Shown piece after piece: positions 55,449 through 64,000 of a DNA stretch of 64,000 nt. The position numbers were made by a program, and so were the translations under genes. The notes under the pieces were generated by a model that did no database searches, was not told where the DNA came from, and saw only the letters and a list, made by a program, of their open reading frames with translations. Location: assembly GCA_021234155.1 (NCBI GenBank), contig JAJEKV010000039.1:11669077-11733076 (forward strand), read 5' to 3'. How positions within the stretch are numbered: the stretch's first letter is position 1; the number at the start of each line of letters is the position of its first letter. The stretch is from Isoetes taiwanensis (lineage: Eukaryota; Streptophyta; Lycopodiopsida; Isoetales; Isoetaceae).

Positions 55449-57175
55449 AGCACCCCATATCGAATGTTCTATATGGGTGTTTTCATAAAATATATTCTAG
55501 GCCTAATGTTCTATATAAGGATATTGGGTGTTACCCAATATTGGGATATTGGATCTAGGCAGTTAAAAGATTTAGATAATCTACAGATGTTTGATAATGC
55601 ACAAGGTTCAACTCAAACAGGGTAAGAAGACGTGTGAAATGCAAAGGGAGCAAAGACAGTATAAAGGTCATTAGTGAACCTATGCCAAAGATAAAAGTTA
55701 ACCTTATAATATAAGGTTCAATGGTTTGTGGCGAACCTAATTATTATCATTATTGTGAACCTTTAGTGCCAATGGTTGAGAACCAAAGGAAATGCTCGGT
55801 CGAATATCTGAAGGCCAGGTTCATTAATTCAAATTTAGAATGGAGCGAATCGGTAGAACGAGCAGTGTATCATTGGATTCATTTTAATAATAATGAATGC
55901 CCGGGCTCTTGAGGATGAACATGAATTTTTTCTATTGAACTTTTGAATTCAATGGTTCAATGGTTCTATAGTTAAATTGTATTGATTGTTTGATATTTAG
56001 AAGCATTGCACAAGAAGGAAAATAATCTTGATGCTAGACATTTCATGTTAGGATCCTAAAAAGGTTAAGTCGAATATTGATTAATTAAGAAAATATTTAA
56101 AAGGAATGGATCAAGGAATGGATCTTCATGGCAAAAGAGCTTCTTCTTCTCCTTTGCCATGAAGACCCAATCCAACCTAAATGAAAAATGCAAATGCTTA
56201 TATAACAATGGTTTTTTTTTTCATTCATGCTTGTGGGATATATAAACCCAGGAATTGATTTAATTGAATGTTACTGTTCATTTGGTCATTGACTCGAAAA
56301 CCACTGATTCAAACTCGAACTTTGATCCACACAAAAGGGTTCGTTTACTGCCGGAATTCGATCTAATTCACCATGTCTTTAATGATTTATCTGTGATCTA
56401 TATGTACAGTGTCTGGGGCATATCAGAATTATTTATCTGTGATCTATATGTACAGTGTCTGCATGCAACTTCCCCATATCAGAAACCATAAATCAGGAGC
56501 AAAGTGAGTCCAGAGACTGTCATAATCTTCACACTAACATTGGTTCAATTTAATACACAACATGAACCAAATCTTCACATATTAGGAAAGAACAACCACT
56601 ACAAAACAAACAACAAACTTTGTGGCAAGCTGCTCCTTCTCTCCCTGCTGCAGTCAACACGAGATAATGGACAATCTCTCCCTGCTGCAGCCAACAAGAG
56701 CTAATAGACAAAGCAATGCAAATGAAAAACTTCAAACTAAAACAGTGATAATACAATTTTGCTTCCCAAAACAGAGCAGGGATATTTCTTTGTATTCAAG
56801 CTGCAATTGACAGTACAGTACAAGTCCAAGTTGGACATTCAAATATTCAAATAATCGTTTGCTGATGATGCAACATCAGGCAATAATAAGGTTTATAATA
56901 AGGCCTATTTCCAGGTGAATGCTTCAACTTCACAATGTAGATTCTTCACCACTGCGTGTAACTTCTGTAACTGTAATAATTGTATGTCTCCCATGTAGCA
57001 GCAAATAATATGCTCAGTGAACTCACAGAAGGTAGAGTCTTCTTAAACCTGCAACAAATAATGGTACAGTAAAGTCTCAATGCAATGCATGGAAGAAGAA
57101 TTAAATCTGTATTATGTACAAGTACCTTTGTCTTCAAGCTGACCTTCCACATTTATCGTTAGTCTTCATCATCAC
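55449..57175. other. right flank of the copia element, no gene recognised
   Basis: 55454-55490 and the bases just left of the copia element form the two halves of an interrupted foldback (GTATTTTATGAAAGCAC against GGTGTTTTCATAAAATAT). GGATATTGGGTGTTACCCAA follows near 55517. TTTATCTGTGATCTATATGT occurs twice at 56391 and 56431. No coding region is convincing. Confidence 0.45.
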
Positions 57176-57933
57176 TTAACACACGGGAAGATTGTCTAAA
57201 ATTTTCTCACTATCAGCTTCATTGAGCGTGTATACAACTTTGTTTCCCTTCAGCCGATGTTTCGCTTGTGGCATGGCCAACTTAATTCCACAAACTTGAG
57301 TGGCGTACACTATTGCATTTGGTTGATCAGAGCATAAAACATAGCTGGTTTGTGATCTTGCTGCCTTTTGAAAGTAAATACCTTCAAGGAGCTCCTCTCC
57401 TGGATAAAACATTTGGCCATTGACCTCAAAGGCTTCCTTAACAACATACTTAGTCTTTGTGCATTTCATCACCCAAAATAATGCCCCCTCTTCATTATCC
57501 TTTGGTGCAGCAATTGCAAAATTGTCGCCCACTCTTATATCATTTGTCAAAATAGTTGATTGTATGGAAAACCTGGCTCTTTCAGATTTGCGTTGCTCAA
57601 ATTCATCAGCCAATACAACTGTAACAAGCTCCCAATTATCTACATAATCCTTGTTCATGCATTTCTCCCATTCCGCATCTAAGCAATTTACACAAAAGCA
57701 AGATAAACGTCTTACATTCAATTGGGTAGGGCATTCTAGATTGAATCCATGAACAGAATGAATGTTCCTTGTGTCTTCTATAGTCTCTGCTGCCCAAAGG
57801 TTCTTTCTATTTACCCCCTCCACTTCCCAAAACCATCTTCTGACTGATTTCCTTTTCAAACTAGAAGATGGAGCAGTAAAAGCAAAGCCCTCCTTGGCTA
57901 CTTTGACTATATCAGTTGCACCTTCAAATTTTA

Positions 57934-58042
57934 AAGATGATTGTCTCTTCATCAATTCCCTCAACCACCGTTTTAATTCTGCACCTTAAGATGATTGTCT
58001 CTTCATCAATTCCCTCAACCACCGTTTTAATTCTGCACCTTT
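57934..58042 (-). repeat. 54-bp tandem duplication in the transposase pseudogene
   Basis: The segment coding GAELKRWLRELMKRQSS is present twice in the same frame. The junction of the copies reads TCATCTTAA, so a TAA stop appears between them. The unit is a multiple of three, so the frame itself is kept. Confidence 0.85.
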
Positions 58043-59131
58043 ACCATCATGCTCGCCTTTACCATGGTTCGAGCCAAAAAAATTCCACATCATCTCAATT
58101 TGTGTGTCATGTGAGTATCGTCCACAAAATAGAATGGTCTTCTTCGCTTTGAATTGTGATGTCGCTCCATCCGAAAAAAGACCCAATGTTTATTTGGATC
58201 CATGTCCTGTTGTTTCATAAAGTCATAATGCATCATAAAAGCGTGTTGAACAAACAATGTATCGTGCTTTGTATCATCAGATATATAATAATGAGTGTCT
58301 TTTATCATATCACCTGACACAGAGTTCTACATAGTACGTAATATGCACTAAGATAGTAACCTGTTTAGTAGTCCAATATGCATCGAACTTGGTTCTCAGA
58401 GTCGAATAGAAAAATTCTCAAAGAAAATCGACCAATCGACACAAGAATGCCAGGAGGAAGGTTTTCAAGCAGTTCCTTGAATTGCTTTGCTTGCCACTTA
58501 TGCCTGAAACTATGCAAAGGAAACTTAGACAACCTGTCAATCAATTTATGCATAAACGTTCGTGGTTCAGTCTCTTTCTACAAACGCTTAAGTACTTTCT
58601 TCGGTTTTCCCCACTTATCCTTACCACCTCCTCGTAATCCCAATACTCCCAACTAATAGATCCTTGGTCTGATAACTCTAATGGACATATCGGAAGCTGG
58701 GATATACCACAATTGCTACAAAGCCCATATATGCAATCTTTTTTGTGAAATTCTTGATTTTCTTCCCTTGGGCAAAGGATAGACTGCCATAGCTCTGTAG
58801 TTGTTTTATATTTCTTCGTCCTAGCAATACAAATGTCTTGTTCCATACACTGACATACTCCACATGCACAACTACAAGAATTCACATGCTGGTCCCTCAA
58901 CTTATTAAAACCATCTAACAACATTTGCAACCTCACATGATGTATGCAGCAGCAAGAGTTAAATTGCTTCAATTTCAGTACATACCATGGCTTTAATTTC
59001 TCAAATGCCCTTTGATAGATCTTCACTCGGATATTGCTCTTTGAATTTAAGAAATAGTTCGGACTGCATAACAAAGTCGTAGTGAGTTCATATTCATGGC
59101 CTACATATAAGAAAGAGCTCACAAATAACAA

Positions 59132-59700
59132 CTAAAGCTATAACTAGTACACAACAAAGTTCATGCAACTCTAGTTGCACTGCATTTGCAACTAGAACTA
59201 CAACACCAGCTACAACTATCATACATTTGCATTTGCAACTGGAACTGAAACAACAACTACCACTATTAATCGATTTGTCATTATCACCGCGAATCAGAAC
59301 TATTTGTAAATATGACCCGCACTGTGAATCGATTGAAACATGACTATAACTAATCAGAAGCTATTTTTGGACCGCAACTATTGTCATTTTGCAACTAATC
59401 AGTAGCTAGTTTCTAATCAGTAACCATTGTCCGATCAGAATCGCTATTGGGAGTATAAGGCGGACTGAAACTCAGAACCTACTAGTCTACTCCAACTACA
59501 ACTTCAAAGTAGGAGCTACAATTCAGGATTGGAACTAAAACTTGAACTATAACATGATCTCTACCATACAAGAACTTGGAACTCTAACTACTCATAATGT
59601 AGTCTGCAACTACTACTATCATCTTTCACAAATAACAAATTAAAGAAAAAAAAACAAATGTCGTACAAACATATAAAATCTAACCAAGCAACTTGCATTA
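59132..59700. repeat. low-complexity AACT/ACTA-rich stretch
   Basis: Words such as CAACTACAACTAGAACT, GCAACT and AATCAGTAGCTA recur throughout 59140-59640. It lies between coding pieces of the transposase pseudogene, probably in an intron. Confidence 0.6.
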
Positions 59701-60538
59701 ATCAGAATTTATACATTTTTTTCAATATAGAAAAAGGAAGGAAGGAATGAACCTGTGTATCCTCCAAATAATGTGTGGCATGTTCTTGTTTAATACTCTT
59801 TGCCAGCCTTTTGTATCTCACATCCTTTGCATTCTGTGAAACCCTTGTATTTGCATCCCAAAATTCATGAACCAGCTCAATGACATCATCTGTAATCGAA
59901 CCGAACCTCTTGGATCTTCTGTAAAAGACCCACCCAGCTTTATCAACTTGCACTTGTTTGTGCTTATCTATTGCCATTGCAATATTTCTCGGATGGACTC
60001 CCAAAACTTTACCCAAGTTTCTCTTACTAATAGTCTTACTTGTGCAACCACCATCTCCAATAGCCATTGCAAGTACGCTTTTTTTCGCTGCCATGGAGTC
60101 TATGCTTGTAGAAGATTTTACGGACTGAATGTTTCCTCTAATGTTACCAACCAACTGATTTTTCACCTCCATATTCCTGAATTCTTCACCAAGAAACTCT
60201 CTCACTTCTTTATCTTTCATGAAATCACTCAAAACTTCTCTTTTCTCTTCAGTGTCCATTTTAGATGTATTTCTAACAAATGAAAACACTATATTCTCCA
60301 CAATTTTACTCCCCGCGAATGTTCTTTTTGGCTGACACAACAAGAACTCTCTTGTAGAGTAGCTTGTTTTTCCTCTTTTCTTCGCTTTCGTTGCCTTCTC
60401 TTTTTTAAAGTCTCTTGCTCTGATGTCCTCTTCTTTTTTCCCTTTGAATTGTTCACATTTGCGTCTTCCATAGCTATGTTCATCAAAAGAAATCTGATAA
60501 CAAGAAGCTATTTCTCTGTGGTCTAAATCTGGTAACAA

Positions 60539-60951
60539 AGAAGCTCGAATTTTCCTAATTCCTCTTCATACTTTCTCATGTTACTGGTCTGAAACCAAAG
60601 ACAAGATTGGATGTACTCGTAATTGAGTTTTTGTAAAATAAAATCTGAAATAAAGTAGTTTTTTTTGCCTTACTTCTTGGGGTGCGGTTGCAGTGATGGT
60701 ATCGATTTTGCATGCCTTGCTTTATGTGATCCTTCCCTTCCCTGATACAAACATGAGATCGTCTCCTCTCCTGGCATCGGGTTCTTGGAGGCAATCGAGT
60801 TTCTTGGAAGTATTTTTTGAAAATTCCCTACGTGGCGGTGGTTGCGATAAGAGCCAAACGAATTTAGTAATAGGGACGACCTACTTTTCAAACTATTTTT
60901 GGGGGGACAGGGGGGACAACCTAAATGAGACACTACATTGTGCTTTAACCC
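60539..60951. other. upstream flank of the transposase pseudogene
   Basis: A GGGGGGACAGGGGGGACAAC run lies at 60901-60920. Short frames on both strands have no recognisable domains. If the transposase gene has terminal repeats, one should be in or near this segment, but I cannot pick it out. Confidence 0.3.
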
Positions 60952-61541
60952 AATATCATTTGTTTTATCAGCTAGAGTTAAAGAATGCATTAGAAGTAAC
61001 TGGCGTTTAGATGTTTTCTTTGTTTCAAGCTACCATTGTTTGGATACAGATTCAACTTTCATCAAGGTCTGCTAGATGACCCTTGGCATTGTCAATCGGA
61101 GGACTTAGTTAGGAAAAGCAGTGTAAATCCAAAAAAGTTTGTTCTCATCAATGTTTTGGCCTATTTGAGGCTTCTTTAGATAAAGTGTGTGATTGTTTGG
61201 GCTTTGGTAGCTCTACTGATGTTTCAAGTCCGAGATTTTACGGGGGTGGCAACTTCAAGCCTTATTGTGTTTTACCTACATTTTAAAGTTGATAAATATG
61301 TAACTTATCATCAACGTTGCAAGCACCGTCAGCATGTTGGCATGATATGCATCATTGTGGCATGATATGCACATGTAAGTAGCCTGTCAAGCTGCCTGTG
61401 CACACTGAACAGCATGTCCTCTGCATAAATTGGGAGGTGTTAATCTCATTTTGGCAATCCGACATTGACTGCATATTGTAGAACAGATGTAGCTTTGTGG
61501 GGATTGTTAGTGAAGATATGACTGCCTCTATATAATGCATG
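60952..61541 (+). repeat. direct repeat R, copy 1 (590 bp)
   Basis: Nearly identical to 62337-62938. Both begin AATATCATTTGTTTTATCAG and end TATAATGCATG. Copy 1 lacks about 12 bp near 61048 that copy 2 has (around TTTTTGTAAGATGTCAAC). Confidence 0.88.
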
Positions 61542-62340
61542 TGCCAGAGTCTGAATAACCCCCACTCCATTGAGCTTCAAAACTCTGGCTTCCATTGATG
61601 TGGGCTACCGATTTGAGCTATGAAGGCTCCCTGACTGAATGACGGAGCTTTCTGAACAGAGTAGATAAGTTTCTACTTTTTTCACCCTCTGTTTTTAGGC
61701 TTCAGTTCTTTATGGGCCTCCAGATCTGAGCTTTGCCATGATTTAATATACATTTTATTGGCAGCAGCTATATTCCTTTTTCATGTGAAATTTTACTGGC
61801 ATATCATGCCTTGGATGTTTTAGGGCTTCTATTTGGCAATGCTGATCCAGGCTTCAGATGCTGCATCCAGGCTTCAATGGTTGGTCGACTATGCTATATG
61901 AGCATTAGGAGGCTCTGGCCACTGAGAATGTGGAGTTGAATCACTGGAGGAAGGATGTTCTAAGTCTTGAATTTCTGATTGATACCTGAATCCCCATCTG
62001 GAACATCATTTATTTGTTGATGGCCATTTGCATGGATTCTCTGGACTTTAGTAAAAGTGCCAAATTAGCACATCTACAAGTTTTTATGAAGGGAGCAGCT
62101 AAATGGTCACTGATTGTGTAACTATATTGTGCCATAGCAGTGGAGCAAAGACAACAAAATGATAACAGGAGCGATCTATACCAGGTATTGTGCTTTAAGT
62201 TTTTCTTATGAATGAAAAGCTAAACCTTTGGCTTCTCTGAGGGTCTATATGAGAATCCATTTGCAAGCCACGCAATTTCCTGAACTACCTAGGAGTTGTC
62301 TGGGGTAGGCAAGTAGGAAAATTTGTAATAATTTTGAATA
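61539..62340 (+). repeat. dispersed repeat M, copy 2 (802 bp)
   Basis: The same sequence as 40845-41655, lying exactly between the two R copies. The junctions overlap by a few bases (ATG at the left, GAATA at the right). Confidence 0.88.
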
Positions 62341-62938
62341 TCATTTGTTTTATCAGCTAGAGTTAAAGAATGCATTAGAAGTAACTGGCGTTTAGATGTT
62401 TTCTTTGTTTCAAGCTACCATTGTTTGGATACAGATTCAATTTTTGTAAGATGTCAACATCAAGGTCTGCTAGAAGACCCTTGGCATTGTCAATCGGAGG
62501 ACTTAGTTAGAAAAAGCAGTGTAAATCCAAAAATGTTTGTTCTCATCAATGTTTTGGCCTATTTGAGGCTTCTTTAGATAAAGTGTGTGATTGTTTGGGC
62601 TTTGGTAGCTCTACTGATGTTTCAAGTTAGAGATTTTACGGGGGTGGCAACTTCAAGCCTTATTGTGTTTTACCTACATTTTAAAGTTGATAATACGTAA
62701 CTTATCATCAACGTTGCAAGCACCGTCAGCATGTTGGCATGATATGCATCATTGTGGCATGATATGCACATGTAAGTAGCCTGTCAAGCTGCCTGTGCAC
62801 ACTGAACAGCATGTCCTCTGCATAAATTGGGAGGTGTTAATCTCATTTTGGCAATCCGACATTGACTGCATATTGTAGAACAGATGTAGCTTTGTGGGGA
62901 TTGTTAGTGAAGATATGACTGCCTCTATATAATGCATG
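62337..62938 (+). repeat. direct repeat R, copy 2 (602 bp)
   Basis: Second copy of R, same orientation, immediately after M. Its right flank (CCCATTCAGTACAACC) differs from what follows R copy 1. Confidence 0.88.
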
Positions 62939-64000
62939 CCCATTCAGTACAACCTCATGTTTTCAGCCAACCAACGACTTTTATACTCATAACATTTTTG
63001 TAAATAATAAATATATATGTATTTTGGACACTTACTATACCATCTAACATTAAATGATCCACACCATGTCTCTGGTTCAATCTCCAGTTATGATTTATAA
63101 GTTGAGTGGCTATGACTAATGATTTATACGATGAGTGGCTATGACGGACCTGCACACAAAATATGGAAGCATGGACGAGCCTAGAATGCTCAAATTTCAA
63201 GTATGTTCCCTGTGTCATTTGCTACCATTTTATATTGGAACTTTTATGATTTTTTTATAGTTTGTTTTTCAAATTGTAGCATTTGCAGTTTTCAGCCAGA
63301 TACCAATGAATCTATTGAATAAAATCATGCATCTTCTGCATGTGTTTTGCTAGGGATTCACGATAGAGACCCATGTCGCTCATCTCATGTCAAGAGTCAA
63401 TAAAAGCAAACAACAAATACACTATTGAAGTATTTCTTATTGGCATGCAAACCACAAACAAATAAATAAATGGATGCACGACAATGAGAGTTAATTTGAT
63501 TTGGTGGATATGTACATATGCTCACATATAAGCTCTCACTACAATAGACATCCTTTAGGAAAATGAACATATGAAGCACTAATACCATATAAGACGAACC
63601 CATACAAACAGAAACCCATCAAACTAATATGACGGCCACTATTTAGTTTTAGAGTGTATATCATGGTGGGTGGGTGGATCAAAAGGTCAATCCAATGGAT
63701 GAGAATATAGCTTGCATAGATCTGACAACCTATCATTTACGGGTTTTGAAATTACGCCCAGCAACGCAATTTTGGAATCCAACCCAGATAAGTCAACTGA
63801 ACTAAATAAAGAATAGAGAGCCTAATATATCTGTCTAATTCATGTTGTCTTGTAATATCATATACCCGATCACAAAAATGGGCCAATAACTTCGCAGTAC
63901 CTGAGCTCATAATTAGCTTAGTTTCTTCCGTGACATACTCATGTGGTACTTCAGCTCGGCCTGCTTCCATTCGACCATAGCCTTTGCGAATGCATAGAGG
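62939..64000. other. right end of window, one possible minus-strand exon
   Basis: A minus-strand frame continues in from beyond 64000 and reads LCIRKGYGRMEAGRAEVPHE then EYVTEETKLIMSSG. A good donor CTCAG/GTACTG lies near 63899, so 63900-64000 may be the end of an exon of a gene lying mostly outside the window. I do not recognise the family. GATTTATAnGnTGAGTGGCTATGAC is repeated at 63092 and 63120. Confidence 0.3.

Larger units (their letters stand above)
57176..60538 (-). pseudogene. decayed DDE-type transposase gene of a family widespread in animals
   Basis: Minus-strand pieces in order are: about 60480-59760 (basic KKRRQRKRRKEEK region, then helical MDTEEKREVLSDFMKDKEVR and KNLGKV-like DNA-binding texture), 59131-58560 (Cys-rich NSCSCACGVCQCMEQDICIA and CIYGLCSNCGISQLPICPLE), 58553-58365 (KWQAKQFKELLENLPPG, then frame-shifted FDAYWTTKQVT), 58320-57988 (NKHWVFF, SDGATSQFKAKK, MMWNFFGSNHGKGEHDGKGA) and 57964-57176 (C-terminal half, CVNC...W..C then a GDNFAIAAP region). 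The DG..SQFK and NFF.S.HGKG..DG.G motifs are the core signature of this family. At least three frame changes occur, and a 54-bp tandem duplication inserts an in-frame stop. Ends of the element were not found. Confidence 0.65.

Noticed and set aside
60952-62938. Calling R-M-R a complete LTR retrotransposon
   Set aside because: R could be trimmed to TG...CA ends, but no primer-binding site, polypurine tract or target duplication fits, and M also occurs alone. Reported as repeats instead.

Overview
The window is nuclear DNA of a land plant with a large, repeat-rich genome. The evidence is intron-containing genes with GT-AG splice sites, a plant NO VEIN-type ATPase gene, a PPR gene fragment, and a complete Ty1/copia element primed by initiator methionine tRNA. 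The transposase families present (PIF/Harbinger, a DUF7869-type protein with a GHTHDDID motif, and a protein with SDGATSQFK and NFFGSNHGKG motifs) are typical of mosses, lycophytes and ferns. A seed-free plant or gymnosperm is my best guess, but the species cannot be fixed from the sequence.

Layout. 1-1013 holds no gene. 1017-5416 is a full-length but decayed PIF/Harbinger transposon with TIRs, a TAA target duplication, a Myb-like ORF1 (+) and a DDE transposase (-); a Mutator-like MITE sits inside ORF1. 5420-6375 is a GC-rich composite of hairpins and inverted repeats, and 8583-9131 is a foldback element. 10204-11496 is a truncated tandem copy of the 3' end of the next gene. 12325-17234 (-) is a NO VEIN/At3g48770-like GHKL-ATPase gene with one frameshift. 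18433-19194 (-) is an FCP1/NIF-type phosphatase-like gene. 19331-23041 (-) is a multi-exon gene joining a ParB-like segment to a degenerate DNA-methylase-like segment. One of its introns carries an array of CAGAC-N4-GTCTG palindromes. A small transposon-type gene starts divergently at 23333. 24399-25687 is an unidentified decayed gene, and 26003-28897 is a broken DUF7869-like transposase gene.

From 29 to 42 kb the sequence is gene-poor: a PPR pseudogene (33141-33451), a minisatellite, an AT-rich kilobase, several two-copy tandem duplications, a GC-rich foldback and one copy of a dispersed 0.8 kb repeat. 42419-48504 (+) is a second FCP1/NIF-like gene whose large intron contains palindromic and simple tandem arrays. 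49825-55448 is a very young intact copia retrotransposon. 57176-60538 (-) is a decayed transposase gene of a family best known from animals. 60952-62938 has an R-M-R arrangement of direct repeats, where M is the same 0.8 kb repeat seen at 40845-41655.

How the parts relate. Only a few genes look like possible host genes: the NO VEIN-like ATPase and the two phosphatase-like genes. Most of the rest is mobile DNA of different ages. The copia insertion is recent (one LTR difference seen), while the DNA transposons are inactivated by stops, frameshifts and nested insertions. The most unusual item is the ParB-like/methylase-like gene with a palindrome array in its own intron.
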